NCBI RefSeq assembly: GCF_002277895.1
Contig: NZ_CP022998.1
Span: 1,159,501 to 1,223,500, forward strand
Source of the DNA: Rhizobium sp. 11515TR
GTDB taxonomy: Bacteria; Pseudomonadota; Alphaproteobacteria; Rhizobiales; Rhizobiaceae
Reading direction: 5' to 3'
Length of the DNA: 64,000 bases
The position numbers and the translations under genes were made by a program. Shown piece by piece: positions 56,948 through 64,000 of this stretch. Below the pieces are notes generated by a model. That model saw only the letters and a list, made by a program, of their open reading frames with translations. It had not been told where the DNA came from and ran no database searches. The number at the start of each line of letters is the position of its first letter. The stretch's first letter is position 1.

Positions 56948-57937
56948 ATGGCCGAAAATGCCGCAACGCTGGGTCAGTTTGATTTCGCCGGTGACGATCA
57001 TGTCGTTCCCTTCCAGGTGGAAGGTTTGGACGTGCGCGGCCGTGCCGTACAGCTCGGTCCGCTGCTGGACGCGATCCTTGCCCGGCATGACTATCCGACC
57101 CCGGTTGCACGCCTTCTGGCCGAGGCCATCGTCTTGACCGTCCTGCTCGGCACGTCGCTGAAATTCGAAGGCAAATTCACCGTGCAGACCAAGGGCGACG
57201 GTCCCGTCGACCTTCTGGTTGCCGATTTCACGACGCCGGAAAATGTTCGCGCCTATGCCCGTTTCGACGAAGAAGCGCTGGCAAAGGCAGTCGCCGAAGG
57301 CCGGACCGAGCCGGAACAGCTGCTCGGCAAGGGCGTCCTCGCCTTTACCATCGATCAGGGCCGTTTCAGCCAGCCCTATCAGGGCATTGTCGCGCTTGAT
57401 GGCGCCTCGCTCGAGGAGATTGCCGGCACCTATTTCCGCCAGTCGGAACAGATCCCGACGCGCGTGCGTCTGGGCGCGGCAGAACTTTTCGACCGTGATG
57501 AGAATGGCAAGCCGCGTCACCGCTGGCGGGCCGGCGGCCTGATCGCGCAGTTCCTGCCGGAAGCGCCTGAGCGCATGCGCCAGCCGGACCTGCATGGCGG
57601 CGATGGCGATACCGGCCTGCGCGATCACGTGGAGGACGATGCCTGGGCGGAAGCACGCAGCCTGGTGGAGACCGTTGACGCCGACGAGCTGACGGACCCG
57701 CAGGTCGGCACCGAGCGGCTTCTCTATCGCCTCTTCCACGAGCGCGGCGTACGCGTCTATGAACCGAAGGCCGTCTATGACCGTTGTTCGTGCTCGCGCG
57801 ACAAGCTGAAGGGCGTGTTGAAGGGTTTCACGGCCGAGGAGATCGAGGCCAGCCAGGACAATGGCGAGATCGCCGTGACCTGCGAGTTCTGCTCGACCAC
57901 CTATCGCTTCGAAGTGTCGGAGATAGAAACGGCTTAA
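56948..57937 (+). CDS. hslO: Redox-regulated chaperone Hsp33
   Basis: A 329-residue cytoplasmic holdase activated by oxidation. The C-terminal zinc centre has the four Cys in RCSCSR and CEFCSTTY (C-x-C...C-x-x-C). The N-terminal part shows the Hsp33 pattern PVARLLAEAIVLTVLLGTSL. AGGAG precedes the ATG at 56948. Confidence 0.94.
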   Translation: MAENAATLGQFDFAGDDHVVPFQVEGLDVRGRAVQLGPLLDAILARHDYPTPVARLLAEAIVLTVLLGTSLKFEGKFTVQTKGDGPVDLLVADFTTPENVRAYARFDEEALAKAVAEGRTEPEQLLGKGVLAFTIDQGRFSQPYQGIVALDGASLEEIAGTYFRQSEQIPTRVRLGAAELFDRDENGKPRHRWRAGGLIAQFLPEAPERMRQPDLHGGDGDTGLRDHVEDDAWAEARSLVETVDADELTDPQVGTERLLYRLFHERGVRVYEPKAVYDRCSCSRDKLKGVLKGFTAEEIEASQDNGEIAVTCEFCSTTYRFEVSEIETA

Positions 57938-57969
57938 TGCCGCCCTGGAATTGCGTAAAAACAAAGGGA

Positions 57970-58010
57970 TAGAGCATTTTTGCGATTCGAAGAAAAGCGA
58001 AACTGCTCTA
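57970..58010. repeat. Short inverted repeat between hslO and apaG
   Basis: TAGAGCA (57970)/TGCTCTA (58004) closes a loop containing TTTTTGCGATTCGAAGAAAAGCGA. It lies between convergent genes and its right arm contains the apaG stop codon. It resembles the shorter relatives of the dispersed repeats and could end transcripts from both sides. Confidence 0.5.
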
Positions 58011-58400
58011 GTTCAGCGTGCGCAGCAGGTTCGGCGTATCAAGCGAGAAGGCGGGGATCTTGACATGGAAGAGTTCCCCGTCGTCGGTTTCCATCTGGTA
58101 ATGGCCGAACATCATGCCTGAGGGCGTGTCCAGCGGGCAGCCGGAGGAATATTCATAGGTATCGCCGGGCTTCAGATGCGGTTGCTCACCGACGACTCCT
58201 GGCCCCGTTACTTCATCCACCATGCCATTCATGTCGGTGATGTGCCAGTATCGCGTCACCAGTTTCACGGCTCGCTTCGAGTGGTTGGAAATGACGATGC
58301 GATACCCCCAGACATAGCGATCATCGTCCGGATCGGATTGCTCCTCCAGATAAAACGGCTCTACAACCACTTCGATGTCGCGTGTTAGGGCGCGATACAT
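58008..58400 (-). CDS. apaG: ApaG domain protein
   Basis: A 130-residue immunoglobulin-like fold protein. Family marks are [55 protein letters not shown] and GMMFGHYQM. In enterobacteria ApaG is linked to Co/Mg resistance; its true role is not settled. The length is as usual. Confidence 0.93.
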   Translation of the reverse strand: MYRALTRDIEVVVEPFYLEEQSDPDDDRYVWGYRIVISNHSKRAVKLVTRYWHITDMNGMVDEVTGPGVVGEQPHLKPGDTYEYSSGCPLDTPSGMMFGHYQMETDDGELFHVKIPAFSLDTPNLLRTLN

Positions 58401-59011
58401 GCCTTATACCTTGCCACTGCTCTGAAGCGTCGAAGGCTCCTCAAAGCCCCATTGTCGTCTCAGCATTTTCACGTCTGCGGCATATTATCCGCTTTCCACT
58501 GCTCCCGCAAAGCGCAGGATATCTAGCGGTATCCTATAACCAATCCATTCCGTCAAGGAACGGCGTGATGAAATCTCGCTCAAGGAGGCGGGTCATTCTG
58601 AAATTCAGCTATTACGCCGAATGAAGAAGGTTAGTCCTTTCTTCTCAAAGTATCTCGTTTCGATCGTCATTTAGTCTTGTCTACCATAGTGCCGCCGATG
58701 GAGCTTATGGGGTGCGGATACGCTTGCCGCAATTGCTGGTGCACTTCAGGGATCGGACATCACATCTGGTCGCCAGTTATTAAAACCTCCCGGCTATAAA
58801 CCGCTGTCCCTTCTTTATGTTCCGCCGAGGGAACTTGCGCCGGATTCCCTCTCAGGAGGATTTCGGCTATCATTTGATTCTGGCATGGCCCGTGCCTCCC
58901 CCCTCCATCCGGGAAAGTATATTTCATGCGGGGCCGTCGATATCCAAACCGACTGTTTGAGCGCCTGGCATAAGGAGGGGTTGCGGTCATTGCTCGCAAT
59001 AGGAGGTTTAG
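58401..59011. other. 611-base gap between apaG and the ATPase gene
   Basis: No ORF here shows family resemblance or good coding character, and no tRNA or clear terminator was seen. The last 100 bases must contain the promoter of the downstream gene. It may hold decayed coding sequence. Confidence 0.5.
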
Positions 59012-59725
59012 ATGAGGCTTTCCGCCCCTGTTTATCATTTGAAGCGCAAGGCGAAGCTCCTGTCTCGCCAGCAGAATATCCCTTTGCACGCCGCGCTGGA
59101 TCGCGTCGCGGCCGGCGAAGGCTTTGCAGGTTGGAGCTTGCTTGCAAGTAAAACGAGCTCAGCCGTGTCCGTCAGCGAGCTGTATTCGCGTCTGAGCCCA
59201 GGCGATCTGGTGCTGGTCGGCGCGCGGCGCGGTCACGGCAAGACCCTGATGAGCCTGCGGATTGCCGTCGAGGCCATGAAGGCTGGCAATCGCGGTGTCT
59301 TCTTCACGTTAGAGGATACGGAAAAGGTGGTCCTGGACCGTTTTCCTGTCATCGGCGCCGATTATGCGGAATTTGCCGATCTGTTCGAATTCGACAATTC
59401 AGATACCATCAGCGCCGATTATATCGTCGAGAGGCTGGCCGAGGCGCCGCGCGGCACATTGGCGGTCGTCGATTTTCTGCAGCTGCTCGATCAGAAGCGG
59501 GAAAAACCGGAGCTGATGATCCAGGTTCAGGCGCTCAAGGCGTTTGCGCGCGCCAGAGGCGTGATCGTCGTCTTCATCTCGCAGATCGACCGTTCCTACG
59601 ATCCGGCGCTGAAACCAGTGCCCGATCTCTCGGATATTCGCCTGCCGAATCCGCTGGATCTCAAATTGTTCGACAAGACGGTCTTCCTGAACAACGGTCT
59701 GGTCGAATTCAAGGCCGCCAGCTGA
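59012..59725 (+). CDS. DnaB/KaiC-like RecA-fold ATPase
   Basis: A 237-residue single-domain P-loop protein. After a helical head (residues 1-45) comes LSPGDLVLVGARRGHGKTLM, where GARRGHGKT is a Walker A variant. LAVVDFLQLLD is Walker B, and VIVVFISQIDRSYD is the sensor strand as in DnaB helicases. It lacks the DnaB N-terminal domain, so it is not the replicative helicase. AGGAGGT lies 6 bases before the ATG. The function is unknown; a role on DNA or in signalling is possible. Confidence 0.75.
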   Translation: MRLSAPVYHLKRKAKLLSRQQNIPLHAALDRVAAGEGFAGWSLLASKTSSAVSVSELYSRLSPGDLVLVGARRGHGKTLMSLRIAVEAMKAGNRGVFFTLEDTEKVVLDRFPVIGADYAEFADLFEFDNSDTISADYIVERLAEAPRGTLAVVDFLQLLDQKREKPELMIQVQALKAFARARGVIVVFISQIDRSYDPALKPVPDLSDIRLPNPLDLKLFDKTVFLNNGLVEFKAAS

Positions 59726-59760
59726 CGGCCTGATTGGATTGCCCGTAAAATGAGAAGTCA

Positions 59761-59786
59761 AGCCGCCCGGAAATCTCCAGGCGGCT
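59761..59786 (-). terminator. Possible terminator of metZ
   Basis: AGCCGCC/GGCGGCT with an inner GGA/TCC pairing, 9 bases after the metZ stop. The following T run on the minus strand is weak, so its strength is doubtful. Confidence 0.45.
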
Positions 59787-59795
59787 CGATTGATA

Positions 59796-60983
59796 TCAGG
59801 CGGAAACCTGTTCGAGCGCGCGGGCGAAATCCTCGACCAGATCGGCACTGTCCTCGATGCCGGCGGAGAAGCGCACGGTGCCCGGCGAAATGCCGAGCTC
59901 GGCGCGGGCTTCATCGGTGAGGTTCTTGTGCGTCGTGGTGGCCGGATGCGTGATCAGGCTCTTCGAGTCGCCGAGATTGTTGGAAATCTTCACGATCTCC
60001 AGCGCGTTTTGCAGCTTGAAGGCTGCTTCCTTGCCGCCCTTCAGTTCGAAGGCGACGAGGGTCGAGCCGCCGCTCATCTGCTTGGCGATGATATCGGACT
60101 GCGGATGGTCCTTGCGGCCTGGATAGATCACGCGGGCGACCTTGTTCCCCTGCTCGGCGAGGAAATCGGCAACCTTGGAGGCGTTCGCCGTCTGCTGCGC
60201 AACGCGCAGCGGCAGCGTCTCGATGCCCTTCAGCAGCGTCCAGGCGGTGAAGGGTGACATGGCCGGGCCGGTGTGGCGGAAATAGTCCTGCAGGTTCTCG
60301 TCGATCCACTGCTTGTCCGAAAGGATGACGCCGCCGAGGGAACGGCCCTGGCCGTCGATATGCTTGGTGGCGGAGTAGACGACGATATGGGCGCCGAGTT
60401 CCAAAGGCTTCTGGAAGAGCGGCGTCGCGAAGACGTTGTCGACCACGACCTTGGCGCCGATCTGGTTGGCGAGCTTGGCGACGGCGGCGATGTCGACCAC
60501 TTCCAGCGTCGGATTGGTCGGGCTTTCGAGGAAGAAGACCTTGGTGTTCGGGCGGATGGCCTTTTCCCAGTTTTCGGTGAAGCGGCCATCGACGAGCGTG
60601 CATTCGATGCCATATTTCGGAGCCAGCGTCTCGACCACCCAACGGCAGGAACCGAAGAGGGCGCGGGCTGCGACGATATGATCGCCGGCCTTCAGCTGGC
60701 AGAGGATGGCGGCGGAGACGGCAGCCATGCCGGAGGCGGTGGCGCGGGCGTCTTCAGCACCTTCCAGCGCGCACATGCGCTTTTCGAACATGTCGTTGGT
60801 GGGGCTGCCGTAGCGGGCATAGATGAAACCATCCGTCTCGCCCTTGAAGCGGGCTTCCGCGGCTTCCGAGGTGTCATAGACGAAGCCCTGGGTTAGATAG
60901 ATTGCTTCGGATGTCTCGCCGAATTGCGAACGGAGCGTTCCGTTGTGTACGAGCTGGGTTGCGGGGCGCCAAGTCTTGCTCAT
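59796..60983 (-). CDS. metZ: O-succinylhomoserine sulfhydrylase
   Basis: A 395-residue PLP enzyme of the Cys/Met metabolism family that makes homocysteine directly from O-succinylhomoserine and sulfide. The PLP lysine is in VVYSATKHIDGQG, with RYGSPTNDMFEKR near the N-terminus and NLGDSKSLITHPATTTH near the C-terminus. I chose the ATG at 60983; a longer frame to 61055 runs into the riboswitch. Control by the SAM-II riboswitch just upstream fits a methionine enzyme. Confidence 0.94.
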   Translation of the reverse strand: MSKTWRPATQLVHNGTLRSQFGETSEAIYLTQGFVYDTSEAAEARFKGETDGFIYARYGSPTNDMFEKRMCALEGAEDARATASGMAAVSAAILCQLKAGDHIVAARALFGSCRWVVETLAPKYGIECTLVDGRFTENWEKAIRPNTKVFFLESPTNPTLEVVDIAAVAKLANQIGAKVVVDNVFATPLFQKPLELGAHIVVYSATKHIDGQGRSLGGVILSDKQWIDENLQDYFRHTGPAMSPFTAWTLLKGIETLPLRVAQQTANASKVADFLAEQGNKVARVIYPGRKDHPQSDIIAKQMSGGSTLVAFELKGGKEAAFKLQNALEIVKISNNLGDSKSLITHPATTTHKNLTDEARAELGISPGTVRFSAGIEDSADLVEDFARALEQVSA

Positions 60984-61003
60984 GCCATCACCACTTTCAA
61001 AAC

Positions 61004-61033
61004 AAAAAAACCGGTCGCGAAAGCAGACCGGTT
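61004..61033 (-). terminator. Riboswitch-controlled terminator in the metZ leader
   Basis: On the minus strand AACCGGTC/GACCGGTT, a perfect 8-bp stem, is followed by seven T. It lies between the SAM-II aptamer and metZ. Its left arm can also pair with AGACCGG from the aptamer end to form an antiterminator (61025-61045). Confidence 0.85.
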
Positions 61034-61036
61034 CAA

Positions 61037-61098
61037 CCCCGGTCTTTTTAGCCATTTGTTTAACGTGGCTGCAAGCCGACCGGCCAAATCACCACGGG
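61037..61098 (-). ncRNA. SAM-II riboswitch (metA/metZ motif)
   Basis: Read on the minus strand: CCCGTGGTGATTTGG, then CCGGTC, GGCTTGCAGCCACGTTAAA, ATGGCTAAA and AAGACCGGGG. The P1 stem is CGTGG/CCACG. The pseudoknot P2 is CCGGTC with the 3' GACCGG. The conserved GTTAAA and GCTAAA of SAM-II are present. This class senses S-adenosylmethionine and is typical before metA, metX, metC and metZ in alphaproteobacteria. Confidence 0.93.
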
Positions 61099-61177
61099 AT
61101 AAGTTGCAATACTGCCGTTGACGGCTTGCGTCAATTCCCCGAGTTTGGTTTTGTCTGCGACAAATTATGAGAGAAGC

Positions 61178-62272
61178 ATGATGGCTCGCAATACTGGAAT
61201 TTTGGCTGATCGCGCCATCGCAGCGCTGTTTGAAACGGGGCGGCTGACAAGCGAGAGAGAACTGGATGTCGATCAGATCCAGCCGGCAAGCCTTGACTTG
61301 CGGCTTGGCTCGCATGCATTCCGCGTCCGCGCCAGCTTCATGCCCGGTCCATCACATCTCGTCGCCGACAAGCTCGACCGGCTGAAACTGCATGTGGTCG
61401 ATCTCTCCGAAGGCGCGGTGCTGGAAACGGGCTGCGTCTATATCGTCCCGCTGATGGAGCGGCTGGATCTACCCGAGGATATGTCGGCCTCCGCCAATCC
61501 GAAGAGCTCGACCGGCCGTCTCGACATCTTCACCCGCGTCATCACCGATCGGGCGCAGGAGTTCGACAAGATCCCGGCCGGCTATTCCGGCCCGCTCTAT
61601 CTCGAAATCAGCCCGCGCACCTTCCCGATCGTCGTGCGCCGCGGTTCCCGCCTGTCGCAGATCCGCTTCCGCGTCGGCCAGGCCCTACTCACCGAACCGG
61701 AATTGCTGGCGCTGCATGAGAGCGAGACTCTTGTCGCCAGTAAGAAGCCGAACATCACCGGCGGCGGCATCGCGCTCTCGATCGACCTTGCCGGCGACAA
61801 GGAAGGACTGATCGGCTATCGCGGCAAGCACCACACCGCCGTTGTCGATGTCGATAAGAAGGCCCAGCACGATATTTTCGATTTCTGGGAGCCGCTTTAT
61901 AGCCGCGGCCGCACCGAGCTGATCCTCGATCCCGACGAATTCTACATCCTCGTTTCGCGCGAGGCGGTGCATGTTCCCCCGCACTTCGCCGCCGAAATGA
62001 CGCCGTTCGATCCGCTGGTCGGCGAATTCCGCGTCCACTACGCCGGCTTCTTCGATCCCGGCTTCGGCCATGCCCCGGCCGGTGGTCGCGGCAGCCGCGC
62101 GGTGCTGGAAGTGCGCAGCCATGAGGTGCCCTTCATCCTTGAGGACGGCCAGATCGTCGGCCGCCTGATCTACGAACATATGCTGGAACAGCCGAGCAGC
62201 CTCTACGGCTCCGGCCTCGGCTCGAACTATCAGGCACAGGGCCTGAAGCTCTCGAAGCACTTCCGGCTGTGA
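61178..62272 (+). CDS. dcd: Two-domain 2'-deoxycytidine 5'-triphosphate deaminase
   Basis: A 364-residue protein, about twice the length of E. coli Dcd (193). It consists of two dUTPase-like jelly-roll modules, one around residues 20-190 (DQIQPASLDLRLGSHAFRVR, NPKSSTGRLDIFTR) and a second from about 200 (VPPHFAAEMTPFDPLVGEFR, HYAGFFDPGFG). It should convert dCTP to dUTP for thymidylate supply. Two adjacent ATG codons (61178, 61181) can start it. It is divergent from metZ. The long form is usual in Rhizobiales. Confidence 0.9.
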   Translation: MMARNTGILADRAIAALFETGRLTSERELDVDQIQPASLDLRLGSHAFRVRASFMPGPSHLVADKLDRLKLHVVDLSEGAVLETGCVYIVPLMERLDLPEDMSASANPKSSTGRLDIFTRVITDRAQEFDKIPAGYSGPLYLEISPRTFPIVVRRGSRLSQIRFRVGQALLTEPELLALHESETLVASKKPNITGGGIALSIDLAGDKEGLIGYRGKHHTAVVDVDKKAQHDIFDFWEPLYSRGRTELILDPDEFYILVSREAVHVPPHFAAEMTPFDPLVGEFRVHYAGFFDPGFGHAPAGGRGSRAVLEVRSHEVPFILEDGQIVGRLIYEHMLEQPSSLYGSGLGSNYQAQGLKLSKHFRL

Positions 62273-62331
62273 TCGACACTTGGGCGGCCTTGACAGAGGC
62301 CGCCAACTGTTGGACATCTCACGGGTGTCAG

Positions 62332-62405
62332 GCGGGTGTAGCTCAATGGTAGAGCAGCAGCTTCCCAAGCTGAATACGAGGGTTCGATTCCCTTCACCCG
62401 CTCCA
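62332..62405 (+). tRNA. tRNA-Gly (anticodon CCC)
   Basis: Acceptor GCGGGTG/CACCCGC, D-arm GCTC...GAGC, anticodon loop TTCCCAA (anticodon CCC), T-arm with TTCGATT, discriminator T and encoded CCA at 62403-62405. It reads GGG codons. Confidence 0.96.
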
Positions 62406-62411
62406 AAATCT

Positions 62412-63320
62412 TCATGCCAGAAGCGATCTTTTCGCTTTCAGCGTTGCCTTTAGCGCCTCGCCAAAGGTCGCAATCGGCCGCGCAAGCCGCCCCGCCGGCG
62501 GACGATGCACCAGCCAGTTGACGACTTTGGGGCTGAAATCCGGCGCCTCGACCACTTCGACCAAATCGCGCCAGCGGCTGTCCGCCAATGCCGCCGGCGT
62601 CAAGACGCCGATGCCGAGCCCGCGCGCAACCAGCGACATGCGCAGATCGGCGCTCATGGCCTCGACCCCGACGTCGAAGGGCAGGCGCTCGGCTTCGAAG
62701 CGATGCTGGATGAAGGCGCGGAAGCCGCAGCCGCTTTGGTTCATGATCCAGGGAAAGCGGGAGAGATCTTCAAGCTTTGGTTCCTTGGGAACGCCCAGCG
62801 ACGGCGCCACGACGAGAATGACGGCATGGACTCCGAGCATCTCGCCAACGACATTATCCGGCGGCTGTAATCCCTCCGCCAGGCAGACGGTTGCCGCATC
62901 GAGCTGGCTATGAGCGACCTGCTCGATCAGTTGCGGCGACCAGCCGGTGACGATGCGCAGCGTCAATTGCGGAAACTGGTTGCGCAATTCATCGAGCGGG
63001 GCGGATAGGGCGGCTTCGGAAAGATAGGGCATGATCCCGAGACGGAATTCGCCGCCGATCGTACCGCCAGGCGAAACGCCGGCCTTGAGGTCGTCGAGCG
63101 AGCGCAGCACGCGGCGTCCATGCTCATAGGCTTCGCGGCCCGCAGCCGTCGGCTTGAGGGGTTTCGACTGCCGGTCGAGCAGGGCAATGCCGAGACTGTC
63201 TTCCAGGTTCTGTATGCGCCGGGTGATGCCCGGCTGAGTCAGATTGATGCGCGCGGAGGCGGCGACGATCGAACCCGTCTCCACCACGGCCACGAAGGCT
63301 TCCAGGTCAGGAATGTTCAT
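62412..63320 (-). CDS. LysR-family transcriptional regulator
   Basis: A 302-residue regulator of normal LysR length. The HTH is LEAFVAVVETGSIVAASARI then NLTQPGITRRIQNLEDSLGI, followed by ALLDRQSKPLKPTAAG. The effector domain begins GEFRLGIMPYLSEAAL. It is divergent from an MFS gene across 101 bases, the usual layout for control of that neighbour. It reads towards the tRNA-Gly gene. The co-inducer is unknown. Confidence 0.92.
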   Translation of the reverse strand: MNIPDLEAFVAVVETGSIVAASARINLTQPGITRRIQNLEDSLGIALLDRQSKPLKPTAAGREAYEHGRRVLRSLDDLKAGVSPGGTIGGEFRLGIMPYLSEAALSAPLDELRNQFPQLTLRIVTGWSPQLIEQVAHSQLDAATVCLAEGLQPPDNVVGEMLGVHAVILVVAPSLGVPKEPKLEDLSRFPWIMNQSGCGFRAFIQHRFEAERLPFDVGVEAMSADLRMSLVARGLGIGVLTPAALADSRWRDLVEVVEAPDFSPKVVNWLVHRPPAGRLARPIATFGEALKATLKAKRSLLA

Positions 63321-63421
63321 GCTGAACTCGCATAATCATTATTAGTTCATTTCAATTACCGCATTATGCAACAAGGCGATAAAGATGGCTACCTTTATTA
63401 GGAAAAATTATTGGAGAGACC

Positions 63422-64000
63422 ATGTCGCAAGTTCCCGAATGCATGACGGGCGAGCCGGAGGAAGAGGTTTCCGCAGCAACAACCGCTCCCTCGACCTTGT
63501 TGTTTGCCATCGCGACCGGCGTCATCATTATCAATCTCTTCGCACCCCAGACGCTGGTCGGCATCATCGGCCCATCGCTCGGTTTTTCCGAAAGCGGCGC
63601 CGGCCTGGTGGCCATGGCCTCGCTGCTCGGCTATGCCGCCGGCCTGTTCTTTCTGGTGCCGCTGGCGGATCTCATGGAAAACCGGCAGCTGGTGTTGCGC
63701 ATGCTCCTGTCCGCATTGGTCATGGCCGTTGCCGCCGCCTTCGCGCCGACCGGCTGTAGCCTGTTGATCTTCCTCTTCCTGCTGGGAGCGGCCTGTTCTG
63801 CCATTCAGATCCTCGTGCCGATCGCGGCAGCGATGGCGCCGCCCGAACATCGCGGCCGGGTGATCGGCAATGTCATGAGTGGCGTCATGGTCGGCATTCT
63901 TGTCTCACGCCCTTTGGCGAGCCTGATTGCCGATTTTTGGGGCTGGAGAAGTTTCTATGCCCTGAGCGCCGCGACACTTGCGCTCCTCTCCGCTGTGCTT
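63422..64000 (+). CDS. MFS transporter, 3' end cut off by the window
   Basis: The first 193 codons of a major-facilitator protein, open to the right edge. About six hydrophobic helices are visible, with the loop 2-3 motif PLADLMENRQLV (a loose form of the G-x-L-a-D-r-x-G-r-r-x motif) and PPEHRGRVIGNVMSGVMVGI. GGAGAG precedes the ATG. The divergent LysR gene probably regulates it. The substrate is unknown. Confidence 0.88.
   Translation, partial: MSQVPECMTGEPEEEVSAATTAPSTLLFAIATGVIIINLFAPQTLVGIIGPSLGFSESGAGLVAMASLLGYAAGLFFLVPLADLMENRQLVLRMLLSALVMAVAAAFAPTGCSLLIFLFLLGAACSAIQILVPIAAAMAPPEHRGRVIGNVMSGVMVGILVSRPLASLIADFWGWRSFYALSAATLALLSAVL

Noticed and set aside
58382..58624. Plus-strand ORF of 80 codons after apaG
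   Set aside because: Overlaps the apaG start region, no ribosome site, no family resemblance.

Overview
This window comes from the chromosome of a member of the Rhizobiaceae (Rhizobium/Agrobacterium group, most like Rhizobium). The evidence is high G+C coding sequence; a fructose transporter operon of the rhizobial frcBCAK type; a pst-pho cluster in the order phoR-pstSCAB-phoU-phoB; the alphaproteobacterial cell-cycle regulator GcrA; a SAM-II riboswitch before metZ; BA14K and DUF982 proteins; EcfG-type stress promoters; and an RNA with three CCTCCTCCC loops that matches the rhizobial alpha-r14 small-RNA family. Nearly all of it is ordinary chromosomal backbone. There is no prophage, transposase, CRISPR array or conjugation gene.

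Layout. 1-3.6 kb: end of a chemoreceptor gene, an orphan histidine kinase and tRNA-Arg. 3.65-4.5 kb: a ParB/DGQHR-type gene that may be accessory. 4.75-14.1 kb: a MarR-controlled DHA2 efflux pump, a BA14K protein, a short-chain dehydrogenase, a PmtA-like methyltransferase, a TetR regulator, an aldo/keto reductase with no good start codon, the small RNA, a lipoprotein esterase and a proline-racemase-family enzyme. 14.3-19.9 kb: sugar uptake, with an RbsD/FucU mutarotase and a ROK regulator divergent from frcB-frcC-frcA-frcK. 20-28.1 kb: a Nudix gene, pyrC, a diguanylate cyclase, a TetR/DUF1772 locus carrying a collapsed NmrA-family gene, pyrE, frk and pgi. 28.3-36 kb: fadD, a stress-promoter PRC-barrel gene, small enzymes, and an OsmF/YehZYXW-type osmolyte ABC transporter. 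36.2-44.6 kb: a LysR protein with two tandem helix-turn-helix domains, twin His-rich secreted proteins, a glycosyltransferase, a methyltransferase, two DUF982 genes, tRNA-Thr, a nitronate monooxygenase and a single-pass membrane protein. 44.6-53.5 kb: ppk2 and the phosphate regulon. 53.6-64 kb: gcrA, argD, argF, hslO, apaG, a RecA-fold ATPase, riboswitch-controlled metZ, a two-domain dCTP deaminase, tRNA-Gly, a LysR gene and the first part of an MFS gene.

How the genes fit together. FrcBCA imports fructose-type sugars and FrcK, Frk and Pgi can carry them into hexose-phosphate metabolism. The Pst transporter and PhoR/PhoB/PhoU sense and import phosphate, with Ppk2 nearby for polyphosphate. PyrC and PyrE serve pyrimidine synthesis, ArgD and ArgF arginine synthesis, and MetZ methionine synthesis.

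Most interesting non-coding signals: four EcfG-type promoters (PRC-barrel gene, both His-rich genes, one DUF982 gene); the sRNA; the metZ leader, where one six-base block can take part in three competing helices; a tight cluster of GANTC sites upstream of gcrA; related TTGACGT palindromes upstream of fadD and the nitronate monooxygenase gene; and several families of dispersed palindromic repeats.
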